A stretch of 64,000 nt of DNA from Variovorax paradoxus. GTDB lineage: Bacteria; Pseudomonadota; Gammaproteobacteria; Burkholderiales; Burkholderiaceae_C. The DNA is taken from assembly GCA_016806145.1 (NCBI GenBank), contig CP063167.1, positions 2,290,501 to 2,354,500 of the forward strand, read 5' to 3'. Below the pieces are notes generated by a model that made no database searches, was not told the origin of the DNA, and saw nothing but the letters and a program-made list of their open reading frames with translations. Below are positions 14,466 to 23,270 of this stretch, piece after piece. The translations under genes were made by a program, and so were the position numbers. The stretch's first letter is position 1. Each line of letters opens with the position of its first letter.

Positions 14466-17456
14466 ATGGTGCTTCTGACCAAGAAATCCCCCCACGCCAC
14501 GCGCGCACACGCCGCCGATCCCGCCACGGCATCGTCGCCCTTCGTCCACAGCCTGCGGCGCGGCCTCGCGAACGCCTTGCCGACCATGGACCGGCGCGCC
14601 TTCCTGCGCCGCTCGGGCCTGGGCGTCGGCGTGGGCCTCGCCGCGAGCCAGCTCACGCTGATCCAGAAGTCGCGCGCCGCCGACGGCCGCCCCGTGGCCA
14701 TCGGCGCCGGCAAGATCGAGGTCAAGCGCACGGTCTGCTCGCACTGCTCGGTCGGCTGCGCCTCGGACGCGGTGGTCGAGAACGGTGTCTGGGTGCGGCA
14801 GGAGCCGGTGTTCGACTCGCCGATCAACCTCGGCGCCCATTGCGCCAAGGGCGCCGCGCTGCGCGAGCACGGCCACGGCGAGTTCCGCCTGCGCTACCCG
14901 ATGAAGCTCGTGAACGGCAAGTACGAGCGCATCAGCTGGGACACCGCGCTCGACGAGATCACCGCCAAGCTCAAGGAACTCACCAAGGCCAGCGGCCCCG
15001 ACGCCATCTACTGGATCGGCTCGAGCAAGCACAGCAACGAGCAGGCCTACCTGCTGCGCAAGTTCGTGAGCTTCTTCGGCAGCAACAACTGCGACCACCA
15101 GGCGCGCATCTGCCACTCGACCACGGTCGCTGGCGTGGCCAACACCTGGGGCTACGGCGCCATGACCAATTCGTACAACGACATGCGCAATGCGAAGGTC
15201 GCGATGTACATCGGCTCGAACGCGGCCGAAGCCCACCCGGTGAGCATGCTGCACATGCTGCATGCCAAGGAGAACGGCTGCAAGATGATCGTGGTCGACC
15301 CGCGCTTCACGCGCACGGCGGCCAAGGCCCACGAGTACGTGCGCATCCGCTCGGGCTCGGACATCGCCTTCCTGTTCGGCCTGCTGCACCACATCTTCAA
15401 GAACGGCTGGGAAGACAAGCGCTACATCAACGACCGCGTCTACGGCATGGACGAAGTGCGCGCGGAAGTGATGAGCAAGTGGACGCCCGACAAGGTCGAG
15501 GAGGCCTGCGGCGTCAGCGAGGCGCAGGTGCTCAAGGTCGCCACGATGCTCAACGAGAACCGGCCCGGCACCATCGTCTGGTGCATGGGCCAGACCCAGC
15601 ACACGATCGGCAACGCCATCGTGCGCGCCTCGTGCATCCTGCAGCTCGCGCTCGGCAACGTGGGCAAGTCGGGCGGCGGCACCAACATCTTCCGCGGCCA
15701 CGACAACGTGCAGGGCGCGACCGACGTCGGCCCGAACCCCGATTCGCTGCCCGGCTACTACGGCCTGGTCGAAGGCTCGTGGCGGCATTTCGCCGCGACC
15801 TGGGGCGTGGACTACGACTGGATCAAGGGCCGCTTCGCCTCGCCCGCGATGATGACCAAGCCCGGCATCACGGTGTCGCGCTGGATCGACGGCGTGCTCG
15901 AGAAGAACGAGCTGATCGACCAGGACTCGAACCTGCGCGGCGTCTTCTACTGGGGCCATGCGCCCAACTCGCAGACCCGCGGTCTCGAGATGAAGCGCGC
16001 CATGGACAAGCTGGACCTGCTGGTCGTGGTCGATCCCTATCCTTCCGCAACCGCGGCGATGGCCGCGATGCCGGGGCGGCCCGAGGACGCGAACGCGAAC
16101 CGCGCGGTCTACCTGCTGCCGGCCTGCACGCAGTTCGAGACCAGCGGCTCGGTCACGGCGTCGAACCGGTCGATCCAGTGGCGCGAGAAGGTCATCGAGC
16201 CGCTGTGGGAGAGCCGCACCGACCACATGATCATGCAGCAGTTCGCCGACCGCCTGGGCTTCGGCAAGGAACTCAGCAAGAACTTCAAGATGCAGAAGGT
16301 CAAGGGCATGGACGAGCCCGTGCCCGACGACATCCTGCGCGAGATCAACAAGTGCTGCTGGGCCGTGGGCTACTCGGGCCAGAGTCCCGAGCGGCTGCAG
16401 GCGCACATGCGCAACATGGCCGCCTTCGACGTGCGCACGCTCAAGGCCAAGGGCGCGGTCAAGGACAAGGTCAACGGCTACGACATCTCGGGCGACTACT
16501 ACGGCCTGCCCTGGCCCTGCTACGGCACGCCCGAGCTCAAGCACCCGGGCTCGCCGAACCTCTACGACCCGTCCAAGCACGTGATGGACGGCGGCGGCAA
16601 CTTCCGCGCGAACTTCGGCGTGGAGCGCAACGGCAAGAACCTGCTGGCCGAGGACGGCTCGTACTCGCTGGGCGCCGACATCACGACCGGCTATCCCGAG
16701 CTCGACCACATGCTGCTCAAGAAGCTCGGCTGGTGGGACGAACTGACCGACGCCGAGAAGCCGAAGGCCGAGGGCAAGAACTGGAAGACCGACAGCTCGG
16801 GCGGCATGATCCGCGTGTTCATGAAGAACCACGGCTGCCATCCCTTCGGCAATGCCAAGGCGCGGGCCGTGGTGTGGAACTTCCCCGACGGCATTCCGCA
16901 GCACCGCGAGCCGCTCTACGGCACCCGGCCCGACCTGGCCGTGAAGTACCCGACGCATGACGACAAGATGGCGTTCTGGCGCCTGCCCACGCTCTACAAG
17001 ACGGTGCAGCAGAAGAACCTGGCCGACAAGGTGGCCGAGAAGTTCCCGTACATCATGACCTCGGGCCGGCTCGTGGAATACGAGGGCGGCGGCGAGGAAA
17101 CCCGCTCCAACCCCTGGCTGGCCGAGCTGCAGCAGGAGATGTTCATCGAGATCAATCCGAAGGTGGCGGCCGAGAAGAACATCCGCAACGGCGAGCGGGC
17201 CTGGGTGCACACGCCCACCGGCGCCAAGCTCAACGTGCAGGCCATGGTGACCGAGCGCGTGGGACCCGACACGGTCTTCATGCCCTTCCACTTCTCGGGC
17301 CACTGGCAGGGCGCGGACCTGCTCGCCTACTACCCCAAGGGCGCGGCGCCGATCGTGCGCGGCGAGGCGATCAACACCAGCACCACCTACGGCTACGACA
17401 GCGTCACCATGATGCAAGAGACCAAGACCACGGTCTGCAACATCGAGAAAGCATAA
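14466..17456 (+). CDS. fdhA: Periplasmic formate dehydrogenase, catalytic alpha subunit
   Basis: A 996-aa bis-pterin Mo/W oxidoreductase that oxidises formate in the periplasm. The Tat motif DRRAFLRRSG lies at residues 42-51, after an unusually long n-region; an AGGAG site 8 bases before ATG 14466 supports this start rather than Met41. The [4Fe-4S] motif is CSHCSVGC (91-98) with Cys126. The metal ligand is Cys216 followed by His217 (ARICHSTT, codon TGC), so this is the cysteine, not the selenocysteine, form. Cofactor-domain blocks include HDNVQGATDVGPNPDSLPGYYG and MTSGRLVEYEGGGEETRSN. Next come its Fe-S and cytochrome b subunits. The adjacent tungstate transporter suggests a W enzyme. Confidence 0.95.
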   Translation: MVLLTKKSPHATRAHAADPATASSPFVHSLRRGLANALPTMDRRAFLRRSGLGVGVGLAASQLTLIQKSRAADGRPVAIGAGKIEVKRTVCSHCSVGCASDAVVENGVWVRQEPVFDSPINLGAHCAKGAALREHGHGEFRLRYPMKLVNGKYERISWDTALDEITAKLKELTKASGPDAIYWIGSSKHSNEQAYLLRKFVSFFGSNNCDHQARICHSTTVAGVANTWGYGAMTNSYNDMRNAKVAMYIGSNAAEAHPVSMLHMLHAKENGCKMIVVDPRFTRTAAKAHEYVRIRSGSDIAFLFGLLHHIFKNGWEDKRYINDRVYGMDEVRAEVMSKWTPDKVEEACGVSEAQVLKVATMLNENRPGTIVWCMGQTQHTIGNAIVRASCILQLALGNVGKSGGGTNIFRGHDNVQGATDVGPNPDSLPGYYGLVEGSWRHFAATWGVDYDWIKGRFASPAMMTKPGITVSRWIDGVLEKNELIDQDSNLRGVFYWGHAPNSQTRGLEMKRAMDKLDLLVVVDPYPSATAAMAAMPGRPEDANANRAVYLLPACTQFETSGSVTASNRSIQWREKVIEPLWESRTDHMIMQQFADRLGFGKELSKNFKMQKVKGMDEPVPDDILREINKCCWAVGYSGQSPERLQAHMRNMAAFDVRTLKAKGAVKDKVNGYDISGDYYGLPWPCYGTPELKHPGSPNLYDPSKHVMDGGGNFRANFGVERNGKNLLAEDGSYSLGADITTGYPELDHMLLKKLGWWDELTDAEKPKAEGKNWKTDSSGGMIRVFMKNHGCHPFGNAKARAVVWNFPDGIPQHREPLYGTRPDLAVKYPTHDDKMAFWRLPTLYKTVQQKNLADKVAEKFPYIMTSGRLVEYEGGGEETRSNPWLAELQQEMFIEINPKVAAEKNIRNGERAWVHTPTGAKLNVQAMVTERVGPDTVFMPFHFSGHWQGADLLAYYPKGAAPIVRGEAINTSTTYGYDSVTMMQETKTTVCNIEKA

Positions 17457-17465
17457 GGAATCACC

Positions 17466-18086
17466 ATGGCAAGAATGAAGTTCGTCTGCGATTCCGAACG
17501 CTGCATCGAATGCAACGGCTGCGTCACGGCCTGCAAGAACGAGAACGAGGTGCCTTGGGGCGTGAACCGCCGCCGCGTGGTCACGCTCAACGACGGCCTG
17601 CCGGGCGAGAAGTCGATTTCGGTGGCCTGCATGCACTGCTCCGACGCGCCCTGCATGGCCGTGTGCCCCGTGCAATGCTTCTACCGCACCGAGGAGGGCG
17701 TGGTGCTGCACGACAAGGACGTCTGCATCGGCTGCGGCTACTGCTCGTACGCCTGCCCGTTCGGCGCGCCGCAGTTCCCGTCGCAGGGCACCTTCGGCGC
17801 GCGCGGCAAGATGGACAAGTGCACCTTCTGCGCCGGCGGCCCCGAGGCCAACGGCTCCGAGGCCGAGTTCGAGAAGTACGGCCGCAACCGCCTGGCCGAG
17901 GGCAAGCTGCCGGCCTGCGCCGAGATGTGCTCGACCAAGGCACTGCTGGCCGGCGACGGCGACGTGGTGGCCGACATCTTCCGCACCCGCGTGCTGCATC
18001 GCGGCACGGGCGCCGAAGTCTGGGGCTGGGGCACGGCCTACGGTTCGCAGCAGGCCGGCACGCCGACCACCGGAGAGAAGAAGTGA
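17466..18086 (+). CDS. fdhB: Formate dehydrogenase beta subunit, four-cluster ferredoxin
   Basis: A 206-aa electron-transfer subunit. Four cysteine clusters are visible: CIECNGCVTAC, CMHCSDAPCMAVCP, CIGCGYCSYACP, and CTFCAGG paired with CAEMC near residue 155. This is the FdnH/Fdh3B pattern for passing electrons from the alpha subunit to the cytochrome b. It has no signal of its own, so it is presumably co-exported with the Tat-bearing alpha subunit. AAGGA precedes the ATG, 9 bp after the alpha gene; its stop overlaps the GTG of the following lipoprotein gene. Confidence 0.95.
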   Translation: MARMKFVCDSERCIECNGCVTACKNENEVPWGVNRRRVVTLNDGLPGEKSISVACMHCSDAPCMAVCPVQCFYRTEEGVVLHDKDVCIGCGYCSYACPFGAPQFPSQGTFGARGKMDKCTFCAGGPEANGSEAEFEKYGRNRLAEGKLPACAEMCSTKALLAGDGDVVADIFRTRVLHRGTGAEVWGWGTAYGSQQAGTPTTGEKK

Positions 18087-18334
18087 AGCGCGCGGCGCTG
18101 GTCTTCGTGGCACTTGCTTCGGGCGCGGTGCTGCTTGCTGCCTGCGGCGAGAAGCCGCAGACGAATGCCGAGGGCGTCAAGCACGACGCCGTGCCCTGGA
18201 GCGGGACCGGCACGCAGACCAACACCGGCACGGTCTTCACCGCACCGGGCTGGAAGGTCGGCGACAAGACGGCATGGGAGCAGCAGATCAAGCTCCGCTC
18301 GAACGGCCAGAACGAATACACCCGAGAGAACTGA
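18083..18334 (+). CDS. Small lipoprotein of the formate dehydrogenase operon
   Basis: An 83-aa predicted lipoprotein, GTG start at 18083 overlapping the beta-subunit stop (GTGA). The first 22 residues are a signal sequence ending in the lipobox LLAACGE. The mature part is short, with VPWSGTGTQTNTGTVFTAPGWKVGDKTAWEQQIKLR. I do not recognise a characterised family; proteins of this kind occur between beta and gamma FDH genes in related beta-proteobacteria, so a structural role at the membrane FDH is likely but unproven. Confidence 0.75.
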   Translation: MKRAALVFVALASGAVLLAACGEKPQTNAEGVKHDAVPWSGTGTQTNTGTVFTAPGWKVGDKTAWEQQIKLRSNGQNEYTREN

Positions 18335-18346
18335 GCCGGAGGCCGC

Positions 18347-19594
18347 ATGAGCGTCACCATCAGCATCAGGCCAGCGTTCAAGGCGCTGTTGACGACCGCG
18401 CTGCTGGGCTGCGCGGCGGTGGCGCTGGCACAGGGCGCCACGCCGGCCGCGGGCGGCGCCGTCACCGAGCCGGCCCCCGCGGTCGCCCCCGCGACGGCGC
18501 CTGCGCCGCAGGCCGGCGCGGGCATCCGCAGCCAGAACATCTTCGACGTCAAGCCCGAGGCCAGCGCCGACCCGAACTACCTGAACCAGACCAACGGCGA
18601 GCGCAACAAGGTCCAGCCCGGCAACAACGCGCCGATGTGGCGCCAGGTGAGCGGCGGCGTCACGGGCTACAGCAGCCTGCCGGCGAGCGAGGCGCCCGAG
18701 GCCGGCAACCTGATCCAGCGCTTCGTGCAGTACCCGGGCTCGCGCTTCACCAACGCCGGCGAGGCCTGGCGCCAGGTGCGCAACAACTGGATCATTCCCT
18801 ACGGCGCCGCCCTGCTCTTCGTCACGCTGCTGGCGCTCGCGATCTTCTACTTCACGCGCGGAACCATCCGGCTGCACGAGCCCGAGACCGGCCGCAAGAT
18901 CGAGCGCTTCACGCCCTTCGAGCGCGCCACGCACTGGTCGAACGCCATCGCCTTCGTCACGCTCGCCATCTCGGGCATCGTGATGGCCTTCGGCAAGTTC
19001 TTCCTGCTGCCGATACTCGGCAGCTCGCTGTTCGGCTACCTCGCCTACGTGCTGAAGACCGTGCACAACTTCGTCGGGCCGCTGTTCGTCGTGACCACGC
19101 TGTTCATGATCTTCACCTTCATCCGCAGCAACTGGCCGCGCAAGGAGGACTTCACCTGGCTCAGGCACGGCGGCGGCCTGTTCGGCGGCAAGGAGCCCGC
19201 GTCGCACCGCTTCAACGCGGGCGAGAAGGCGGTGTTCTGGGGCGGCGTGCTGTTCCTCGGCAGCATCGTGATCGGCTCGGGCCTGTTCCTCGACAAGCTG
19301 CTGCCGGGCTTCGTCTACACGCGCGGCGAGATGCAGGTCGCGCACATGGTGCATGCGGTGGCCACGCTGCTGATGATGGCGATGATCATGGGCCACATCT
19401 ACATCGGCACGCTCGGCATGACCGGTGCCTACAAGGCGATGCGCGAAGGCTATGTCGACGAGACCTGGGCGCGCGAGCACCACAAGCTCTGGTACGACGA
19501 CATCGCGGCCGGCAAGATTCCGGCGCAGCGCTCGACCCCGTCCGACGCATCGGCCCCCGCGCGGCCGGTGACCGTGCAAGGAACCTCCGCATGA
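18347..19594 (+). CDS. Formate dehydrogenase gamma subunit, cytochrome b556
   Basis: A 415-aa membrane anchor. A signal peptide (residues 1-28, ending ALAQ) is followed by a periplasmic Ala/Pro-rich segment of about 115 residues, longer than in E. coli FdnI. Four membrane helices then follow: WIIPYGAALLFVTLLALAIF, IAFVTLAISGIVMAFG, FVGPLFVVTTLFMIFTF and VAHMVHAVATLLMMAMIMGHIYIG. The heme-type histidines are visible in FERATHWSN, KTVHNFVG and MVHAVAT...GHIYIGTLGMTGAYKAM. It takes electrons from the beta subunit to quinone. ATG 18347 follows the lipoprotein stop by 12 bp. Confidence 0.92.
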   Translation: MSVTISIRPAFKALLTTALLGCAAVALAQGATPAAGGAVTEPAPAVAPATAPAPQAGAGIRSQNIFDVKPEASADPNYLNQTNGERNKVQPGNNAPMWRQVSGGVTGYSSLPASEAPEAGNLIQRFVQYPGSRFTNAGEAWRQVRNNWIIPYGAALLFVTLLALAIFYFTRGTIRLHEPETGRKIERFTPFERATHWSNAIAFVTLAISGIVMAFGKFFLLPILGSSLFGYLAYVLKTVHNFVGPLFVVTTLFMIFTFIRSNWPRKEDFTWLRHGGGLFGGKEPASHRFNAGEKAVFWGGVLFLGSIVIGSGLFLDKLLPGFVYTRGEMQVAHMVHAVATLLMMAMIMGHIYIGTLGMTGAYKAMREGYVDETWAREHHKLWYDDIAAGKIPAQRSTPSDASAPARPVTVQGTSA

Positions 19595-19992
19595 AGCAAA
19601 CGCTGATCCTCCAGGGCGCGCTCACGCTGGCGCTGGCTTCGTCCTCGGCCTTCGCGAAGCTGCCGCCGCTCGGTCCCGAAGCCCAGGCCAAGGCCGCCGA
19701 TACCGCGGCCCGCACCGCGTGGAGCGGCAAGGTCGACGCCTACCTGCTGTGCAAGGCGCAGGACCAGGTCGCGGCCAAGTATCGCGCGAGCGCCCAGGCC
19801 GCCGGCAAGACGGTGCCGGCTGCGCCCGCGACGCCGGCCTGCGCCGATCCCGGTCCTTACGTCGCCGCGGCGGCACCGACCGAGGCCAAGCCGATCGAAG
19901 CTTCTGGCGCGCACTCGCCGGCTCCCACGGCGGCATCGCCGCCGAGCGCGAACCAGCCCTCGTCCGAGGTCCATCCCGCTCCCAAGAAGTGA
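19591..19992 (+). CDS. Small secreted protein of unknown function in the FDH operon
   Basis: A 133-aa protein with a clear Sec signal (residues 1-23, ...ASSSAFA) whose ATG overlaps the gamma-subunit stop. The mature part contains a short helical segment with two cysteines (DAYLLCKAQDQVAAKYR and TPACADPG) and then a low-complexity Ala/Pro/Ser tail from about residue 88. I do not recognise the family. The overlap with the FDH gamma gene and export to the same compartment suggest an accessory role for the periplasmic FDH. Confidence 0.75.
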   Translation: MKQTLILQGALTLALASSSAFAKLPPLGPEAQAKAADTAARTAWSGKVDAYLLCKAQDQVAAKYRASAQAAGKTVPAAPATPACADPGPYVAAAAPTEAKPIEASGAHSPAPTAASPPSANQPSSEVHPAPKK

Positions 19993-20073
19993 GCTGGCCG
20001 CGCGGCGCGCAAGCGTCGGCGCGGGCCGACCGGTGATGGTCCCCGGCGAGCAAGGCTGGCGGCATCCAACTCC

Positions 20074-20079
20074 TATACT
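20074..20079 (+). promoter_or_regulatory. Candidate -10 element 7 bp before moeA
   Basis: TATACT matches the sigma-70 -10 consensus at five of six positions and ends 7 bp before the ATG at 20087, where transcription would be expected to begin. There is no Shine-Dalgarno. No good -35 is seen 16-18 bp upstream. Confidence 0.4.
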
Positions 20080-20086
20080 GGCCTCG

Positions 20087-21334
20087 ATGCTCCCACCCGA
20101 ACGATCCGTCTCGCCCGATGTACGCATGCGCGGCTTCACGCAGCGCGCCGAAGTTCCCACCGCCCTCGCCTGGATCGATGCCCACACGCCGCTGCTGCCG
20201 GGCGAATCGGTCGCGGTCGACGATGCCACGGGGCGCGTGCTGCTGAACGACCTGATCGCGCCGATCGCGGTGCCCGAGTTCGATCGTGCCGCCATGGACG
20301 GCTATGCGCTGCGCGGCGGCGAGACCACCGGCTCCGGCGAATACAACCCGCTGATGTTCCCGGTCGTCGGCCACGCCTGGCCGGGCCGGCCCTTCGATGG
20401 CGCCGTGCCCGCGGGCGCGGCCGTCCGCATCATGACCGGCGCGCCCGTGCCGGCCGACCTCGATGCCGTGGTGCCCGCCGAGTACGCGAGCGAGCAGGAC
20501 GGGCGCCTGAGCATCACGCGCGCCGTCGCGCCCGGCCAGCACGTGGGCCATGTCGGCGAGGACATCGCGCGCGGCAGCGCCGCCCTGGCCGCGGGCCGCC
20601 GGTTGCGCCCGCAGGACGCGGGCCTGGCTGCTTCGCTGGGTCTGGCGCAGCTGGATGTCGTTCGTCGGCCACGCGTGCGCCTGCTCGTGACCGGCAACGA
20701 GGTGCGGGCGCCCGGCACGGCCAAGGGCCCCTACGAAATCTACGACGCCAACTCGATGACGCTGCGCGGCCTGGTCGCGCGCGATGGCGGCGTGCTCGAG
20801 TCGCACCAGCGGCTCGGCGACGACCCGCGGGTCATCGCGCAGGCGCTGGCCGCCGCGGGCGCCGACGTGGTGCTGGTGTCGGGAGGCTCCAGCGTGGGCG
20901 CCGAGGACCATGCGCCGCGCCTGCTGGCCGAGCTCGGCGAGCTCGCGATCCACGGCATCGCGATGCGGCCCTCGAGCCCGGCGGGCATGGGGCGCATTGG
21001 CGATGCGCTGGTCTTCCTGCTGCCGGGCAACCCGGTGTCCTGCCTGTGCGCCTACGACTTCTTCGCGGGCCGCGCGATCCGCCGCATCGGCGGCCGACCC
21101 GCCGACTGGCCCTATCGCCAGGCGCGCGCCACCGTGGCGCGCAAGATCGTCTCGCAGGTGGGGCGCGTCGACTATGTGCGCGTGAAGATCGGCGAGGCCG
21201 GCGTGGAGCCGCTCGCGCTCTCGGGCGCCTCCGTGCTGAGCTCGACCACGCGGGCCGACGGCTTCGTGGTCGCCCCCGCCGAAAGCGAAGGCTTCGGTCC
21301 CGGGACCGAAGTGACCGTCCATTTCTACGACTGA
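20087..21334 (+). CDS. moeA: Molybdopterin molybdotransferase MoeA (first copy)
   Basis: A 415-aa MoeA/gephyrin-type enzyme that inserts molybdate or tungstate into adenylylated molybdopterin. Family blocks: VDDATGRVLLNDLIAP, PEFDRAAMDGYALRG, RIMTGAPVPADLDAVVPAEY, RVRLLVTGNEV, DANSMTLRGLV, VLVSGGSSVGAEDH and FLLPGNPVSCLCAYDFF. ATG 20087 keeps the usual N-terminal extension; ATG 20126 is an alternative, and neither has a ribosome site. It stands two bases before a second, fused moeA-type gene, in the same operon as the tungstate transporter. Confidence 0.9.
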   Translation: MLPPERSVSPDVRMRGFTQRAEVPTALAWIDAHTPLLPGESVAVDDATGRVLLNDLIAPIAVPEFDRAAMDGYALRGGETTGSGEYNPLMFPVVGHAWPGRPFDGAVPAGAAVRIMTGAPVPADLDAVVPAEYASEQDGRLSITRAVAPGQHVGHVGEDIARGSAALAAGRRLRPQDAGLAASLGLAQLDVVRRPRVRLLVTGNEVRAPGTAKGPYEIYDANSMTLRGLVARDGGVLESHQRLGDDPRVIAQALAAAGADVVLVSGGSSVGAEDHAPRLLAELGELAIHGIAMRPSSPAGMGRIGDALVFLLPGNPVSCLCAYDFFAGRAIRRIGGRPADWPYRQARATVARKIVSQVGRVDYVRVKIGEAGVEPLALSGASVLSSTTRADGFVVAPAESEGFGPGTEVTVHFYD

Positions 21335-21336
21335 CC

Positions 21337-23256
21337 GTGAAACCCCAATCGCAATTCCTCGATGTCGTCACGCGCGACGAGGCCGAACGCCGCTTCCGCG
21401 AGCACCTCAAACTCTCTCCGCTGGGCAGCGAGACGATTCCGCTGCACGAGGCGCTGGGCCGTGTGCTGGCCGACGACGTGGTGGCCGCCATCGACGTGCC
21501 GGGCTTCGACCGCTCCAACGTCGACGGCTTCGCCGTGCGGGCCGCCGACACCTGGGGCGCGATGGAGGAGCAGGCGCGCTCCCTGGCGCTCGCCGACGAG
21601 ACGCTGGCGCCCGGCATCGTGCCGCGGCGCGAAGTGACGAGCGGCCGCGCGACCTCGATCGCCACCGGCGGCATGCTGCCGCGCGGCGCCGATGCGGTGG
21701 TGATGGTGGAGCACACCGATGCCGAGGACGGCCAGGTGCAGATCCGCCGCGCGGTGACCGAGAGCGAGAACGTCAGCTATGCCGGCACCGACATCGCGCG
21801 CGGCGAGACGGTGCTGCGCGGCGGACAGCGATTGAGTTCGCGCGAGATCGGCGTGCTCGCGGCGCTCGGCCTGGCCGAGGTCGATGTGCACCGCAAGCCG
21901 CGCGTGGCGATCTTCTCCACCGGCAACGAGATCGTCGCGCCCGGCGCGCCGCTGCCCACGGGCGCGGTGTACGACTCCAACGCCGCGATCATCAGCGCGG
22001 CCGTCGAGGAGCTCGGCGGGCTGCCGGTGCGCCTGGGTGTGATCCCGGACGACGAGGCGGCCCTGTCGGCCGCGCTCGCGCGCGGACTGGCATGCGATGC
22101 CGTGGTGTTCTCGGGCGGCACCTCCAAGGGCGAAGGCGACCTCTCCTACCGCGTGGTCGCCGCGCTCGGCGATCCGGGCGTGGTGGCGCACGGCGTGGCG
22201 CTCAAGCCCGGCAAGCCGGTGTGCCTGGCCGTCACGGGTGGCAAGCCGGTCGTGATCCTGCCGGGCTTCCCGACCTCGGCGGTGTTCACCTTCCATGAAT
22301 TCCTGGCGCCCGTGATCCGCGCCTTCGCGGGCCTGCCGCCGGAGCGGCGCGAACATGTCGCGGCCACGCTGCCGATGCGCATCAATTCCGAGCGCGGCCG
22401 CACCGAATACCTGCTGGTGGGCCTGGTGCCCACGGACGAGGGTCTGGCCGCCTACCCCATGGGCAAGGGCTCGGGCTCGGTCACCACCTTCAGCAGCGCC
22501 GATGGCTTCATCACCATCGGCCAGCACACCGAGATCGTCGACGCCGGCGCGCCGGTGCAGGTGCAGTTGCTGGGCCAGGGGCTCGACCCCGCGGACCTGA
22601 TCCTCATCGGCAGCCATTGCGTGGGCCTCGACTGGCTGGCCGGCGAGCTGATGCGCCAGGGCGTGCGCATCAAGGCCATGAACGTGGGCAGCACGGGCGG
22701 GCTGATGGCGGCCCGGCGCGGCGAGTGCGACCTGGCCGGCATCCACCTGATGGACCCGGCCACCGGCGTCTACAACCGGCCGCTGCTCACGCCGGAGCTC
22801 GAACTGATCGCCGGCTATGGCCGCATGCAGGGCGTCGTCTACCGCCCCGGCGATGCGCGCTTCGAGGGCCGCGACGCCGCCGCGGCAATCGCCGGCGCCA
22901 TCGCGGAACCCGGCTGCACCATGGTCAACCGCAATGCCGGCAGCGGCACGCGCATCCTCATCGACCGCCTGCTCGGCAGCGCCAAGCCGCCCGGCTACGG
23001 CGTGCAGACCAAGTCGCACAACGCGGTCGCCGTCGCCGTGGCCCAGCAGCGCGCCGACTGGGGCCTGGCCATCGACACGGTCGCGCGGCAGTACGGCCTG
23101 GGCTTCATCCCGGTGCAGGAAGAACGCTACGACTTCGTGGTGCCCAAGGCCCGGCTGGCGCGCGCGCCGGTGCAGGCCTTCGTGGCCCTGCTGCAATCGG
23201 CCGCGGCGCGCGAGGCGCTCGGCCGGCTGGGCTTTCGCGTCGATCCGCCCCATTGA
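21337..23256 (+). CDS. MoeA fused to a LysR-substrate-binding-like (PBP) domain
   Basis: A 639-aa two-domain protein. Residues about 1-410 form a second MoeA: VPGFDRSNVDGFAVRA, IATGGMLPRGADAVVMVEHT, RVAIFSTGNEIV, DSNAAIISAAVEELGG, VVFSGGTSKGEGD and VILPGFPTSAVFTFHEF. Residues about 420-635 form a periplasmic-binding-like domain (LILIGSHCVGLDWLAGELM, GSTGGLMAARRGECDLAGIHL, NRNAGSGTRILIDRLL), which in related proteins senses molybdate or a pterin. No signal peptide, so it is cytoplasmic. The start is GTG 21337, two bases after the first moeA. A separate MoeA with a sensing domain beside a tungstate transporter suggests one copy is specific for W; this is inference. Confidence 0.9.
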   Translation: MKPQSQFLDVVTRDEAERRFREHLKLSPLGSETIPLHEALGRVLADDVVAAIDVPGFDRSNVDGFAVRAADTWGAMEEQARSLALADETLAPGIVPRREVTSGRATSIATGGMLPRGADAVVMVEHTDAEDGQVQIRRAVTESENVSYAGTDIARGETVLRGGQRLSSREIGVLAALGLAEVDVHRKPRVAIFSTGNEIVAPGAPLPTGAVYDSNAAIISAAVEELGGLPVRLGVIPDDEAALSAALARGLACDAVVFSGGTSKGEGDLSYRVVAALGDPGVVAHGVALKPGKPVCLAVTGGKPVVILPGFPTSAVFTFHEFLAPVIRAFAGLPPERREHVAATLPMRINSERGRTEYLLVGLVPTDEGLAAYPMGKGSGSVTTFSSADGFITIGQHTEIVDAGAPVQVQLLGQGLDPADLILIGSHCVGLDWLAGELMRQGVRIKAMNVGSTGGLMAARRGECDLAGIHLMDPATGVYNRPLLTPELELIAGYGRMQGVVYRPGDARFEGRDAAAAIAGAIAEPGCTMVNRNAGSGTRILIDRLLGSAKPPGYGVQTKSHNAVAVAVAQQRADWGLAIDTVARQYGLGFIPVQEERYDFVVPKARLARAPVQAFVALLQSAAAREALGRLGFRVDPPH

Positions 23257-23270
23257 AAGGAACGTCATTC

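Noticed and set aside
15109..15117. Possible selenocysteine in the FDH alpha subunits
   Set aside because: Both metal-ligand codons are TGC, and there is no in-frame TGA in either alpha gene.
14319..18113. A 1264-codon open frame on the minus strand opposite the periplasmic FDH genes
   Set aside because: Same antisense effect; the plus strand encodes conserved FDH subunits with proper starts and ribosome sites.
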